From a virus, in the IMG/VR virus record IMGVR_UViG_3300017765_000004, positions 1-56,542 of that record: a stretch of DNA of 56,542 bases, one strand, 5' to 3'. Positions 1-13,300 of this stretch are shown here, one piece after another (position 1 is the first letter of the stretch; each line of letters starts with the position of its first letter). The notes beneath the pieces were generated by a model, which saw only the letters and a program-made list of their open reading frames with translations, was not told the DNA's origin and did not search any database. A program made the translations under genes and the position numbers.

Positions 1-3000
1 AAGATCAACTTCTTGATGTTGAGAGTGCTTCAATAGGTATAATTCAAAATAATCAATTCAATTCTAACAATATTGGGTTTGGTTATCCATCTGATAGAAC
101 TTTAAGACCAATTGCAAATCTTCCTGAAATTCTGAGAATACAACCACTAGCATCATTTGGTAGAATTGGAATCACATCATCAGGAAATAATTATCTGATT
201 GCTCCTGATCTAGTAGTATTTGACGTAGTATCTAATAGAGTCATCACAAGTGTTGACCTAGAGTTTAATCTTGGTGATCCAGTAGTAAATATTCGTAAAA
301 ATACTACAGGATTGAATGATGTCAATCCAAGAATTATTCCTATTAATAATACTAATGGTGTAGGTGTCAATACACTAAGTTTTGACTCCAGCACTAATAG
401 AGTTAAACTTTATTTAAATACAACATTTAGCAACCAAGAAGATTTCCCATTCACAGTTGGTAAAAATGTACTTGTGGAAAAAATAGATGTAGGATTGAAC
501 ACTACAGGCAAGGGATACAACTCTGAAGATTATTCATATTCATTATTTGAAGTTACATCAGTTAATCCAAAACTTGGAGGAACTGGTGCCTATGTTGAAT
601 ATTCATTAGATGAGGTTCTATCAGTTGGAGAGACACCTGGTGCAGTTATAACTGCACAGTATGGTAAAGTTGTGCCTGAACATCAGTTCCCCACATTTGA
701 TATTACTCTTTCTAAAAATAATTACATTGTTGGTGAAAAGGTTTCAATCAATGATGATCCCTTAAATCTTGGAGTTGTTGAATCCTGGGATCCTCTATCA
801 GAAATGCTAAAAGTTTCCATTGGTAAGGAGTTGCAGGTAAACGATATTGTAAGAGGATTAAGTTCTGATACTCAGGGAGATATAAGAAGTAAAGATGATT
901 TTGATTCAGAGATTTTAATTGGTGCTGGAACCACAATTATTAATGGTTGGCAGAGAAGTGCTGGATTCTTCAATGAAACAACTCAAAGAATACCAGATAA
1001 TCAATATTATCAAAAGTTCTCATATTCTATTAGATCAAAAGTTCCATTTAAGCAATGGGATTCTACAGTAAGTGCCCTCAACCATGCTGCTGGATTTGCT
1101 AAGTATGCTGATTTGCAGATTATAAGTGAATTAGAGAATTCATTTGCAGCTGTAGTTAAACCAGATGATTCAAATATTGAAACTATTGTTGATATTATCA
1201 GTACCAGTGATACCAACTGTGATTATAATTTTGATTATGTCAGAGATAGAACCGTATTCATAAAAGGTGAAATTCATTCAACAGAGATAGTTTTCCAAAA
1301 TAAAATAATTGCTGATTATTTTGAGTCAGTGGGAAATAGAGTTCTTTCTATTGATGATATTAGTGCTGAATTCAATAGCAATGAAAGACCTGACAGATTC
1401 TCAAGTACTGGAAGTTTTGAGAATACTTTCAAGTTCAACAAAATGTTGACATTTGCTAAAGACATTCAGTTTACTGATGAAAAACAATTCTCAGTTGTCA
1501 ATCTAATTCAGGATTCTGAAACAGGTTATATTAGAGAGTATTCTATTTTAGAAAGTGTTGGTAGAAACTTAGGATCTTATGATTATTTGGTGACTAGTGA
1601 TGGTTGGGATTTAACTTTTAATCCAGTGCTCTTTGAATTCAACAATTATACCACATCAGTAATTTCATTCAGTGGTTTAAGTGATTATAGTGGAATAGGA
1701 TCAGTTCATGCAATTGGAACTGCTGTAAGCACATTTAGTGAGCAGCACAGTGTACCAACAGGCATTGCAACTACAATAGCAACAATACCTCTTACTTCCA
1801 GATCTGCTAAAGTTCTTGTAATGCTGCAAGATTCAAGTGACAACTATGTTGGAAATGAATTAAATATCATTCATGATGGAACAAATGTAAGTCTTCTTGA
1901 ATATGGAAATAGTGCTGACTCTAACTCAACCAACTATGTTGGATTTGGAAGCTTTGATGCAAATATTGTTGGTGGAAACATTATTGTCAATTACACATCC
2001 AATGCTTCATCTACTCTCACAGCAAACACCCAAGTAGTTTCTGTCTCTGATACAGCAACAGGGATTGGAACAATTACATTAGATGTGGGAAGACTTAAAT
2101 CATCTTATGTGAGCATTCCTGTCTCTGGAGCTGGTTTAGCAAATACAATCACATCATTTGATTTGCCATATCAAAGTGGTTACTACTATGTAACTGTAAA
2201 GGATACAACAAATAATGTATATGAATCTTTTGAAATTGCTGCAGTTGATAGTGGCAGTGAAACAAGAGAATTGTTTGTTGAATTTGCAAATATATCTACT
2301 GGAAGTAGTATTGGACAAGTTGGCATATCAACTGCTGGAACTAGCAATCTTGACATAGTATATACTCCAAATGCAAGCACTGCTGTTGAAGTAAGAACAT
2401 TTGGAATTGAACTGCAACCTTATGATGAAAATGAAAACTCAACAGAAGTTGATTACTTTAATTGGAAGCTTAAATCATCCAGAGGATCTTATACAGGAAC
2501 AAAATTTGAAATTAGAACAGATTTTGATCTTAAACATGAAGGACTTCCAATATTTAAGAGAATTATTGATGGCAGTAATCCATCAATAGCAGATACATCA
2601 TCAAATTTAATTAAAGTTCCAAATCACTTCTTTGTTACTGGAGAAAATATTTCTTACAGTAATTCTGGGGCTGGAACAACACAATCTCTTGGAATTACAT
2701 CTACAAATATCTCAGGTGTGGTTACAGATAAATTACCTGATAGTTTATTTGTAGTCAAAATTGATGAGAGTTCAATTAGATTTGCTGATACTGCAGAAAA
2801 TGCACTTAAAGTTATTCCTCAAACACTTACTCTTGATTCTGTTGGTATTGGAAACTCACATGTATTCACATCCAAGAAACAAAACACCAAAGCTCTTGTA
2901 GCGATTGATAATATGATACAATCACCAATTGTAGCAACTGGTGTAACTGCTGCACTTGGTCAGGATATCATTTTTGCAACAAGTTTTAGTGTTACTGGAG

Positions 3001-5786
3001 TCAATTCAATCTTCTCTAGTGATGTTATACAGGTCAATGATGAAATTATGGTCATCAATGATGCAGGTTCTGGTGGTAGTGCTACTTTCAATGTTCAGAG
3101 GGGTAAATTAGGCACAACAATTCAGTCTCATGGTGTTGGATCAACAATTACCAAACTGGGTGGTAATTATAATATTGTTGAAAATAGAATCCACTTTGCT
3201 GGAGCACCTTTTGGTAAAAATCCAATAGGCACAGTTACTAATCCACCTGACTCAAGAGATTTTAATGGAATTACGACTAGTTCATCATTCCAAGGAAGGA
3301 CATTCCTCAGAAATGCTGCTTTAAGAACCAGTTCTGAAACATATGATGATAATTACATTTTTGATGATATTTCAACAGACTTCACTGGTGTAACTAGTTC
3401 ATTTATATTAAAATCAGGTGGTCAGAATGTTACTGGAGTAGCAACTGGTAATGGTGTAATACTAGTAAATGGTATATTCCAACTTCCTAAAGGAGTGCAA
3501 CCAGAAGATAATAATTATAACATTATTGAAAGTGTTGGTGTATCAACTATAACATTCCAAGGATCTGTAAATCCACATGGTTATGATCCAGGTGCTGGAG
3601 AGTTCCCAATGGGAGGAACAATAGTATCTGTAGGATCAAGCAGTGGATCTGGATATCAATCACTCGTATCAGCAGGTGGAACAGTGAATGTTTCCATTGC
3701 AGGAACAGTTTCATCCATCAGCATAGGTAACAGTGGAAGTGGATATAGATCTGGCATTCAAACTACCGTGAATGTTGCTGTTACAACAGCATCTACAGGG
3801 ATTCCAAATCTTGAATTTATTGGAACAGCAACTGTAAGTGGTGGAATTGTAGTTGATGTTAATATTACAAATCCAGGTTCTGGATACACATTTACAAACC
3901 CACCATTAGTTGTATTTGATGATCCACTTTCCTACAGTGATATTCCTTTAGAATACACTTCATCATCAGTTGTAGGTTCTGGACAAAGTGCAACAGTAAA
4001 TCTTACAGTGGGGAGAGGAACTGGAATTATTGATTTCTCAATAAACAATAGAGGATATGGATATGGTGTAGGAGAGGTCTTAACAGTTGATGTTGGTGGT
4101 GTCACAGGTATCCCAACTGACATTTCAAAATCATTTGAAGAATTCTCACTTACCATTGAAAGAACACAAACTGATTCATTCAATGGATGGTCACTTGGTC
4201 AATTCACTGTTCTTGATTCATTTGAAAATGAATTTGATGGATTTAAGAAAACATTTAGATTAACAGAGAATGGTGAAACAGTTTCAATAGTTGCACAAAG
4301 AGGTTCAACAATTAATATTGAAGAAACTCTTGTTATATTGATCAATAATATCCTGCAAAAACCAAATGAGGCATTTACTTTTGAGGGTGGCAGCATTGTT
4401 GAATTTAAAGAAGCACCAGTATCTGGTCAGACTGCACAAATATTATTCTACAAAGGAAGTGGTGACGATATTGATGTTGTCTTTAGAGATGTTGTTGATA
4501 CTGTAAAAGTTGGAGATTCTCTGGATATTAATCATAATCCAAGATCTGGTCAATCAATTATTCTTGATCAAGATAAGAGAATTGTTACAGGCATTAACAC
4601 CATTGATACTGTTGAAACTAATCTTTACAATGGAGTTGGTATTAATTCTGATGGAACAATCATTAGACCAGTCACATGGTGTAAGCAAACAAGTGATTTA
4701 GTTGTAAATGGTGCAAAAGTTAATAAGAATAGGGGTGAATATGAACCAATAATAAGACCATCTTCTTATTTAATTAATAATGTTTCTACATCATCTACTG
4801 AGATTTATGTTAATAATCTTGTGCCATCATTTAATCCAATTAACGAAATATCTAATTCAAATGTAAGAAATGCATATCAAAAAATTGTTCAAATTTATGA
4901 GCAGAGCAATTTTGTTGGTGCTGCAGCCACAGCTATAGTTTCTGTTGCTGGAACTGTATCATTATTGAATCTTACTAATTCTGGTCTTGGATATACTGTG
5001 GCACCTAATGTGTTTATTTCAAATGTGAGTGGTTCTGCTTCTACAGAAGGTAGAGCAGAGGCAACTGCATCCATTGGGGCAGGTGGATCTATCACATCTA
5101 TTGTGGTTTCATATGGTGGCACTACCACAGGGACTGCATATACAACAACAAATCCACCATCAGTTCTGATTGAACCTCCTGCATCTGTTAATGAAAAACT
5201 CAATGTAACAGAATTTTCTGGAGATTATGGGATGATTGTTGGAATTAATTCAACAAAAGTTGGAGCACAGCATAGATTGATATTTGATACCTTCATTCCA
5301 AAACATTCTCTCATGAGAGATACTAATGTGGTAGCAACTGCATCCACTATAAGTGGTATTTCAACAAGTGATTATTTCACTATTTTTGGAACAAATATTT
5401 CAATTGGTGATACATTTGCAGCAAGATCTACAGATGGAACAACCACAGTAGGAATAGCATCAACAGCACTTGATTGTGTTTATCAGGTTCAATCTTATGA
5501 AGATGTAAATGTTACATGTTTTGTTGGAGGAAATACTGGATTTACAACAACAGTAAGAAGAGTGTCAGTGAATGTTGATAGAATTGCTGTTGGATTTGCT
5601 AGCACCTCCACATCTGAACTTGGTGAGTACAGTTGGGGTAAATTAACTTTAGATGATAGAACAAGACCTAGAGACTTCAGTGCTCACACAATGAGTGGTA
5701 TTGGATCTGCTTATTCTAATAGTGGTATTTCAACTTCTGCTGTTGTTAAGAGATTTAATGCTCTTAAATCTCAAAGTTATTCATAA
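1..5786 (+). CDS. 7: gp7-like baseplate wedge protein (5' end outside window)
   Basis: The reading frame is open from base 3 with no start in view, so the N-terminus is missing; about 1,927 residues are visible. The assignment as the gp7 baseplate-wedge equivalent rests on its position directly before gp8 and on size, not on motifs, and it is longer than T4 gp7 (about 1,030). It is beta-rich and Ser/Thr/Gly/Asn-rich. It holds several xGxGY motifs (near bases 3646, 3736, 3872, 4050, 4980) and one RGxxGTxxxxH module (bases 3091-3131) that recur in other proteins here. It would act in the outer baseplate wedge. An alternative is a virion structural protein fused to, or replacing, gp6/gp7. Arginine is written almost only as AGA. 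A late promoter octamer lies just after the stop. Structural role fairly sure, gp7 identity less so. Confidence 0.6.
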   Translation, partial: DQLLDVESASIGIIQNNQFNSNNIGFGYPSDRTLRPIANLPEILRIQPLASFGRIGITSSGNNYLIAPDLVVFDVVSNRVITSVDLEFNLGDPVVNIRKNTTGLNDVNPRIIPINNTNGVGVNTLSFDSSTNRVKLYLNTTFSNQEDFPFTVGKNVLVEKIDVGLNTTGKGYNSEDYSYSLFEVTSVNPKLGGTGAYVEYSLDEVLSVGETPGAVITAQYGKVVPEHQFPTFDITLSKNNYIVGEKVSINDDPLNLGVVESWDPLSEMLKVSIGKELQVNDIVRGLSSDTQGDIRSKDDFDSEILIGAGTTIINGWQRSAGFFNETTQRIPDNQYYQKFSYSIRSKVPFKQWDSTVSALNHAAGFAKYADLQIISELENSFAAVVKPDDSNIETIVDIISTSDTNCDYNFDYVRDRTVFIKGEIHSTEIVFQNKIIADYFESVGNRVLSIDDISAEFNSNERPDRFSSTGSFENTFKFNKMLTFAKDIQFTDEKQFSVVNLIQDSETGYIREYSILESVGRNLGSYDYLVTSDGWDLTFNPVLFEFNNYTTSVISFSGLSDYSGIGSVHAIGTAVSTFSEQHSVPTGIATTIATIPLTSRSAKVLVMLQDSSDNYVGNELNIIHDGTNVSLLEYGNSADSNSTNYVGFGSFDANIVGGNIIVNYTSNASSTLTANTQVVSVSDTATGIGTITLDVGRLKSSYVSIPVSGAGLANTITSFDLPYQSGYYYVTVKDTTNNVYESFEIAAVDSGSETRELFVEFANISTGSSIGQVGISTAGTSNLDIVYTPNASTAVEVRTFGIELQPYDENENSTEVDYFNWKLKSSRGSYTGTKFEIRTDFDLKHEGLPIFKRIIDGSNPSIADTSSNLIKVPNHFFVTGENISYSNSGAGTTQSLGITSTNISGVVTDKLPDSLFVVKIDESSIRFADTAENALKVIPQTLTLDSVGIGNSHVFTSKKQNTKALVAIDNMIQSPIVATGVTAALGQDIIFATSFSVTGVNSIFSSDVIQVNDEIMVINDAGSGGSATFNVQRGKLGTTIQSHGVGSTITKLGGNYNIVENRIHFAGAPFGKNPIGTVTNPPDSRDFNGITTSSSFQGRTFLRNAALRTSSETYDDNYIFDDISTDFTGVTSSFILKSGGQNVTGVATGNGVILVNGIFQLPKGVQPEDNNYNIIESVGVSTITFQGSVNPHGYDPGAGEFPMGGTIVSVGSSSGSGYQSLVSAGGTVNVSIAGTVSSISIGNSGSGYRSGIQTTVNVAVTTASTGIPNLEFIGTATVSGGIVVDVNITNPGSGYTFTNPPLVVFDDPLSYSDIPLEYTSSSVVGSGQSATVNLTVGRGTGIIDFSINNRGYGYGVGEVLTVDVGGVTGIPTDISKSFEEFSLTIERTQTDSFNGWSLGQFTVLDSFENEFDGFKKTFRLTENGETVSIVAQRGSTINIEETLVILINNILQKPNEAFTFEGGSIVEFKEAPVSGQTAQILFYKGSGDDIDVVFRDVVDTVKVGDSLDINHNPRSGQSIILDQDKRIVTGINTIDTVETNLYNGVGINSDGTIIRPVTWCKQTSDLVVNGAKVNKNRGEYEPIIRPSSYLINNVSTSSTEIYVNNLVPSFNPINEISNSNVRNAYQKIVQIYEQSNFVGAAATAIVSVAGTVSLLNLTNSGLGYTVAPNVFISNVSGSASTEGRAEATASIGAGGSITSIVVSYGGTTTGTAYTTTNPPSVLIEPPASVNEKLNVTEFSGDYGMIVGINSTKVGAQHRLIFDTFIPKHSLMRDTNVVATASTISGISTSDYFTIFGTNISIGDTFAARSTDGTTTVGIASTALDCVYQVQSYEDVNVTCFVGGNTGFTTTVRRVSVNVDRIAVGFASTSTSELGEYSWGKLTLDDRTRPRDFSAHTMSGIGSAYSNSGISTSAVVKRFNALKSQSYS

Positions 5787-5793
5787 AAAGTCT

Positions 5794-5801
5794 AATAAAT
5801 A
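5794..5801 (+). promoter_or_regulatory. Candidate late (gp55) promoter before gp8
   Basis: AATAAATA, 7 of 8 matches to the T4 late octamer TATAAATA, in the 32-base gap between the gp7-like gene and gp8. The expected start is about 6 bases downstream, leaving a short A-rich leader without a Shine-Dalgarno sequence. Confidence 0.5.
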
Positions 5802-5818
5802 AAAAAAAGTCCTAAAAA

Positions 5819-7375
5819 ATGGCTGCGATAATAACTGATCAACTTCGTATTCTAAATGCTAAGAATTTTGTTGCTGGAATTCAGTCTAGTAGCAATTCTT
5901 ATTATTCATTTATTGGACTTCCTAATCCTGCTTCATATCAAAGCACGTGGAATCAAAATCCACCATCCCCACTCGATAGTCTAGATCAAACTAATCAGTA
6001 TTGGGATACAATGCTGGCAATGAAAAAGATTAATAGTAGTGATATTACTCAGGTTGTAAGGAAGAATACATGGCAGTCTGGAACCACATATGATATGTGG
6101 AGAAATGATATTACAATTGATAATCAATCTCAACCATCTGGTGCAGCAGATATCTACTCAGCAAATTATTATGTAATGAACTCTGATTTCAGAGTTTATA
6201 TCTGTTTGTATAATAATGCAAATCCTGAAAACAGTTTTGAAGGTGGACCTTCTTTAGATGAACCAACATTTACAGATTTAGAACCAAGAACTGCTGGTAG
6301 CAATGGTGATGGATATATTTGGAAATATCTTTACACCATTAAACCAAGTCAAGCTATCAGATTTGATTCAACTAATTATATTCCTGTGCCTAGTAATTGG
6401 TCAACCAGCACTGATGACTATGCTGTAAGACAAAATGCTGATGTTAGTGGTCAAATTAAGATTATTACTATCAGAGAAAGAGGTGCTGGACTTGGAAATG
6501 CACAAACATATTCTAATGTTCCTATAAATGGAGACGGAATAGGTGGAAAGGCAACTGTTGTTGTAAATGCTGATGCTAAAATTGAGTCAGTTTCTGTATC
6601 AAATGGTGGAACTGGATATACATATGGAACATTAGATCTAAAGGCTGGTGGAATACCAACTGGAACTACTGATCCTGTTTTTAATGTTATTATTCCACCA
6701 CCTGGTGGTCATGGAAAAGACATTTATAGAGAGTTGGGTGCATACAATGTTCTTGCTTATGCAAGATTTGAAAATGACACTGAAAATCCTGACTTTATTA
6801 CTGGTAATGAATTTGCCAGAGTTGGTCTCATTGAGAATCCAACTGTCTTTGATTCATCTGGTATTTTTGAGCAAGATAAAGGCAGTGCCACTTATGCTCT
6901 TAAATTAGTTGGTACAGGATATAGTAGTGCAACATTTACAGCAGATAGTATAGTAACTCAGACTGTTGGTCTTGGATCAACAGCAGTTGGAAGAGTTGTA
7001 TCCTATGATCAGACCACAGGAGTATTGAAATATTGGCAAGATAGGTCAAATTCTGGTTTCAATACCAATGGTACACAGAATTCATCACCAACTTTTGGTT
7101 TTTCTGCCTTAAGATTTACACCAGCAATTACAAGTGGTGGAAGTTATAGCATTGTCCCTACTTCTGGTAATACATTATTCATTCAAACATCATTTACAGG
7201 TATATCGACAGTAATAAATAATAGAGATTATTACTTGGGTCAGCAGTTCACAAGTGGATTTGCTAACCCTGAGGTTGAAAAATACTCTGGAAATATCATA
7301 CATGTTGATAATAGACCAGCAGTAACCAGGTCATCATCTCAAAAAGAAGACGTCAAAATCATTTTGCAGTTCTAA
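5819..7375 (+). CDS. 8: gp8 baseplate wedge subunit
   Basis: At 518 residues it is longer than T4 gp8 (334) but keeps the family pattern: an N-terminal segment with YYSFIGLPNP, a tryptophan-rich stretch (QYWDTMLAMKKI), a region where the chain is described as crossing into YICLYNN, and the diagnostic DGYIWKYLYTI block near residue 163, matching DGYVWEYLFEI of T4 gp8. After this core an extra region carries an xGxGY motif (near base 6607) like those in the gp7-like protein and gp14. In T4, gp8 dimers join gp10, gp7 and gp6 in each wedge. The gene follows the gp7-like gene by 32 bases and precedes the DUF4815-type gene by 6, as expected for a baseplate operon. No clear Shine-Dalgarno sequence precedes the ATG. 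Confidence 0.88.
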   Translation: MAAIITDQLRILNAKNFVAGIQSSSNSYYSFIGLPNPASYQSTWNQNPPSPLDSLDQTNQYWDTMLAMKKINSSDITQVVRKNTWQSGTTYDMWRNDITIDNQSQPSGAADIYSANYYVMNSDFRVYICLYNNANPENSFEGGPSLDEPTFTDLEPRTAGSNGDGYIWKYLYTIKPSQAIRFDSTNYIPVPSNWSTSTDDYAVRQNADVSGQIKIITIRERGAGLGNAQTYSNVPINGDGIGGKATVVVNADAKIESVSVSNGGTGYTYGTLDLKAGGIPTGTTDPVFNVIIPPPGGHGKDIYRELGAYNVLAYARFENDTENPDFITGNEFARVGLIENPTVFDSSGIFEQDKGSATYALKLVGTGYSSATFTADSIVTQTVGLGSTAVGRVVSYDQTTGVLKYWQDRSNSGFNTNGTQNSSPTFGFSALRFTPAITSGGSYSIVPTSGNTLFIQTSFTGISTVINNRDYYLGQQFTSGFANPEVEKYSGNIIHVDNRPAVTRSSSQKEDVKIILQF

Positions 7376-7381
7376 AAAATT

Positions 7382-10300
7382 ATGCCACAGGAAACTAACC
7401 TCAACGTTGCTCCTTACTTTGATGATTTTGACCCGCAGAGCAATTATTACAAAGTACTTTTTAAACCAGCCTATCCAGTTCAAGCTAGAGAACTGAACAA
7501 TCTGCAGTCAATTCTGCAAGATCAGGTTGAAAATCTAGGAAATCACTTTTTTAAAGAAGGCGCAAAGGTAATTCCTGGGCAAACAAACTATTTCAGCACC
7601 TTTCATGCTGTCCAAATTAACTCATCTTATTCTGGAATTTCTGTAAGTGCCTATTTGGACCAGTTGATTGGCAAAAAAATCACAGGTAGAACATCTGGAA
7701 TTCAAGCAAAAGTTGTATCTTACATAACAGATACAGTTTCTGAACTTGAAAATTACACTTTGTATGTAAATTACATAACTTCTGGGTCAGATTCTGATGT
7801 TGAACAGTTTTCTGATGGAGAAATTTTAAATACTGATGAAAATATTTCATTTTTAGATACTTTTATATCATCAGGAGAGGGTTTTGCACAAACTTTGTCA
7901 CAAAATGCAACTGCAATTGGTTCTGCATTTGGAATTAGTCAAGGAATTTACTTTTTAAGAGGACATTTTGTTGATGTTTTTGATGAATTGTTGATTTTAG
8001 ATCAATATTCCAATAAACCAAGTTATAGAATTGGTTTTTTTGTAAAAGAAGAGTTAATTTCTTCAGCAAATGATCAAAGTTTAACTGATAATGCACAAGG
8101 ATTTAATAATTACACTGCTCCAGGTGCTGATAGACTTAAAATTTCTGCAACTTTAACAAAAAAAGCACCTGATGACTTCAATGATCAGAATTTTGTTCAA
8201 ATTGCTGAAGTAAAAAATGGTATTTTAAGAAATATCAATAAAAATACTAATTTTAATAACAATTTAAAGGATGAATTAGCAAGAAGAACCTTTGATGAAT
8301 CTGGTCATTACTACATCAAAGAGTTTTTGACTGTTGCAAGAGAAAGTTTGAATAATGGATATGGAAATAAGGGAATTTACAGTGTAGGTCAATTAACTGA
8401 TTCTGGTAATGTGCCAAGTGATGATCTTGGAGTTTATAAAATATCACCAGGAAAAGCATATGTAAGAGGATTTGAGGTTGATAGGCCAAGAACTACATTT
8501 CTAGATTTTGTCAAACCAAGAACCACAAAAAAATTAACAAGTCAAGGTATAAACTTTGGATTTGGTCCTACTATTGCTGTTAATAGAGTAAGTGGATCAC
8601 CAAATATTGGTTTTAATACTGATTATACAATCTCTCTAAGAGATCAAAGAGTAGGTGTTGGTTCTTTTGTATCACCAGGAACAGAAATTGGAATGGCAAG
8701 AGTATATGATTTTTCTCTTGAGTCAGGTTCTTATGAAACCAACTTGAATATCAACAAATGGGATTTATCACTTTACGATGTTCAGACATATGTTGATGTT
8801 AGGATGAATCAACCTCATACATTGACTGTTCCAACGTTTGTTGAGGGACAATCAAGTGGAGCTACAGGATTTATAAGATATCCTGTTGAAGTTGGTGTTG
8901 CAATGACAGTATATGGTGTTAGTGGTGATTTCCATATTGGTGAGAAACTTGTTTTTAATGGAATTGGTACTGATGCTAGAACTTCTACTGCAGTCACAGC
9001 ACATACAATATCTGATGTTCAATCTGTATTTGGTATAACAGCAGTTGGATCAACATTCACTGCAGATATTGTGCCTACTGCTGCAAGAGTCATTGGCATT
9101 GCATCAATTACAGCTAGAACTGGAAATCCACTCACATCAACTGTAACATCTCCTGGATTGGCATTTGCAGGAATTACTACAATTGGTGACTTGGTCAGTT
9201 TTAGTGTTCCTGGACAGTCAAACAAAAACTTTGCTAGAGTTACTCAAGTAGATACAGCTTCTATTGGAATAAGCACAGTAGCATCAGTAGCAGGTATTTG
9301 TAGTGGACTATTAAATGTTGATTCTGTAAGTGTTTCTGACTTCACAATATTAAAATCTAATTTTGTAGATCAAGCACCTCCTGGCAATATTGCTGGTAAT
9401 AATTCACTTTATAGTGTTTTTCAGAAAAAAAATATTGAGTCAGTTGATGTAAGTGATGTAACTCTTGATATAAGAAGATCATTTACTTTAACTCTTAATA
9501 CCTCTGGAGAAAGCTCTACAGTGAGCACAGGGACTGATGAAGTATTTTTAGCATTTGATGAGGAGAGATATTCATTAACGAGATCTGATGGTGGTATTGA
9601 ACCAATCACATCAAAAAATCTTGTTTTTACTTCAGGTAATCAAACACTCAGATTTGTAGGTCTAGAAGGAATTGAAGATCCTGATGCTCTTTTAATTGCA
9701 ACAATAAGAAAATCAAAGATTAAGTCAAAAACAAAGGTTAGAGTTCCAGCAGCAACTGTTCTTATTGACAAATCTTCTAACTCTTCTTCTGGATCAACTC
9801 CTACCAGTTTAAATGATGGACTAACATTTGGTAATTATCCATATGGAACTAGAGTGCAGGACAAAATTATTTCATTAAATGTTCCTGATGTTAAGTGGAT
9901 TTACGGTATTTTTGAAGCAAATGGAACAGAGACCCCTACATCACCAAATATGACTGTAGGATCATTAGATGGTCCAACTTCAAAAACAGATGATTTAATT
10001 ATTGGTGAAGAATTTATTGGTCAAACATCAGGTGCTCAAGCTGCATATGTTGGCAAGAGGGCTGATAATTCAATTGATTTCATCTATGAAAATCAAACAA
10101 GATTTTTTGAAAATGAAATAGTCAATTTTCAATCATCAGGCATTAATGCAATTGCATCTGATGTTAGTAATGGCAGCAAAAATATTACATCTGACTTCAA
10201 TCTTAATGGAGGATTTACTAAAAGTCACTATGATTATTCAAGAATTGTAAGAAGACCTGGAGCTTCAATTCCAACAAGAAAAATAAAAATATATGTTTTA

Positions 10301-13300
10301 AAGGCAAATTACAACTCCTCTGACACTGGTGATATCACCACAGTAAATTCATATAATGAATTTGATTACACTAGTGAGATATCTCAGACTGCAGGAATTA
10401 GACATACTGACATCATTGATTTAAGACCCAGGGTGAATGACTATTCAGTTACAGAGGGATCTAGATCTCCTTTTGAGTTTTTGGGAAGATCTTTCCTTAA
10501 TGGAAATCACAGTTCTGCTGATATCGTTGCTGATGGTGAATCAATATTACTTGATTACTCATACTACCTACCAAGAATTGATAGAATTTATCTGACAAAG
10601 GATGGAGCTTTTGTTGTAAAAAATGGAACACCTGCTGATATTCCATCTCCACCAGGAGAACTGCCTGGAGCACTGAACATTGCTAATATTACATTACCAG
10701 CATATCTCTATAGTGCAGAGGAAGCACAAGTCAAGTTTATTGGCCATAAGAGATATCAAATGAATGATATTGGTAGAATTGAAAAAAGATTATCAAATGT
10801 TGAATATTTTACCTCTCTCAGCAGACTTGAAACAAGTGTACAATCTCAATTTGTTCCTGATGCAAATGGATTAGATAGATTTAAAAATGGATTCTTTACT
10901 GATAACTTTTCAGATAGAACAGGACAAGATTCTGGAACAGGTGTAAAAAACAGTATTGATAGAGCAAATAATATTTTAAGACCTGCTCATCACTGTACAT
11001 CTATCAATCTTCAACTTGGTACTGATGCAATCGCTGGAATTGGTACAACATCCTTTGCAAATGATCCAAGATATGCAAATATTTTAGGAAACAACATTGC
11101 TAGAAATATAAAGAATGATGGTGATGTTTCAAATGTCATTTCACTCAATTATAGTGAAGTTGAATGGTTTGACCAACCATATGCAACTAGAACTGAAAGT
11201 GTGACACCTTTCCTTGTCAGATTCTATCAAGGAACAATATCACTTGATCCAACAGCAGATGTTTGGGTTGATACAAATCAACTTGAAGTAAATGATATTA
11301 CAATGATGGGATCTCTTGATGGAGTAGCATCAGCACTACAAGTTGAACTCAGAGATAACGCTGATGGCACAAGATCTGGGGTTAGTCCAATAATATGGGG
11401 ATCATGGGAAACTACTGGTGTAGATGTTGATTTTGATCTTGATGTTAGTAATGATACTGAAACTGCTGCAAACTCACTTAGAGAAGCTACTGCCTCTGAA
11501 TTTGAAAGTTTGTTTGAGGGTGGTGCGCAAAATGGTAGAGATGCTCTTGCTAGAAGAGGTGGTGTTGTTCCCAGTAATTTTGCAGTTGAAGTCACTGGAG
11601 AAACAACATTAACAACTACAGTAAGTGGATCAGTGGGTGTTGATCTTCAGCAAAGGAGAAGAGGAACTAGGAATAGTGTAAGTGAAGTATTCCCTAGACC
11701 AACTAGTTCTTTTGGTAACAGAGTTGTAAGAAGAGAGATCATCCATAAGATGAGATCAAGAAATATTGAATTTAATTCTAAAGGAATGAAGTCCTTTACA
11801 AGGGTGTATCCATTCTTTGATAACATCAGTGTTTCAAGATTCTGTACTCCTAAACTTGTTGAAATAGAGATGGTATCTGGAACTTTCCAGGTTGGAGAAG
11901 AGGTATTTGGTACTGTTGGAATAACCACAGCAAATTCTGATACTACAACAAATGCTCGTATAAGATGTGTTGTCTGTCAATCAAATCACAGATATGGTGA
12001 CAGAACAAACCCATCTGATACTTTCACTCAGAATCCATATGATAGAAATAATACTGTACCTACCACTTATTCAGAATCATCAACTATTCTGAATATTGAC
12101 ACTAAGGATCTTTCAGATGAATCATCTGATTTAACAGGTGGTTATGTGGTAACTGGAATGAACCTTGTGGGGCAGACCAGTGGTGCTCAGGCAAGAGTAA
12201 GTGATGTAAGGTTGATTACTGATCAAATAGGTGTAATTATTGGATCTTACAGAGTTCCAGATACATCTGCTGATTCAGCACTTCCTATGTTTGATACTGG
12301 TAGAAATACTTTTAGACTTACCAGTAGCTCAACAAATAGTAAAGTTGAAGGATTATTTAATACTGCTGCAGAGGAGATTTTCTATTCACAAGGAGATCTT
12401 GATCAAACTCAAGAGGTAACTCTTGCATTAAGAAATGCTACTGCTAGTATTGACAATAATGCTGACCAACAGACTAGATCATTAGATGATACTGCTTCTG
12501 CTACAGCAACATCAGAAGCTGTTACTGTAGATAGTGGTGGTGATTTAACAGGCAACTTCAGAGACCCTCTTGCTCAAACATTTGACATTGATGACAAAGA
12601 AGGTGTCTTTATTACAAGTATTGACATTTTCTTCCAATCTATTGATTTTGATGGACCAATGGAAGTTGAACTTAGAGAAGTTGAACTTGGACTCCCTGTT
12701 ACTAAGAGAATTGCAGGATCATTAGTTCAACTTGATCCAGGCACATCTCAAAATCCAAAAATTCAAGTGTCTAATGATGGAACAGTGGCAACAAATGTAA
12801 AATTTGATTATCCAGTATACCTATCAGGGGAAAGAGAGTATGCTGTTGTTCTACTTGCTAATGTAACTGATTATAGAGTATGGATTTCAAGACTGGGTGA
12901 GATTGATATTACAACTGTCAACAATAACGAATCAGCACAGACATTAGTTTCAACTCAACCACTTCTTGGATCACTATTCAAGTCACAGAGTGGATCAACT
13001 TGGACACCAAGTCAATATGAGGACCTCAAGTTCAAACTCTATAGAGCTGACTTTGTTTCAAATGGTAATGTTCAATTCTTTAATCAGAATCTTCCACAGA
13101 AAGAGGAAGCAATAAGTCAAAATTCTATTGAGATCATTAGAAATGAGGTAAGAGTAGGATTAGGAACCACTCTGGCTGGAAATATTGGTTTAGAACCTGG
13201 TGTCACAATCAAACAAAAAAATACACTTGGCACAGTTCTTGGGAGTGGTAAACTCATATCCCTTGGTTCTTCAATCACTAGTGATTTAGCAATTACTAAT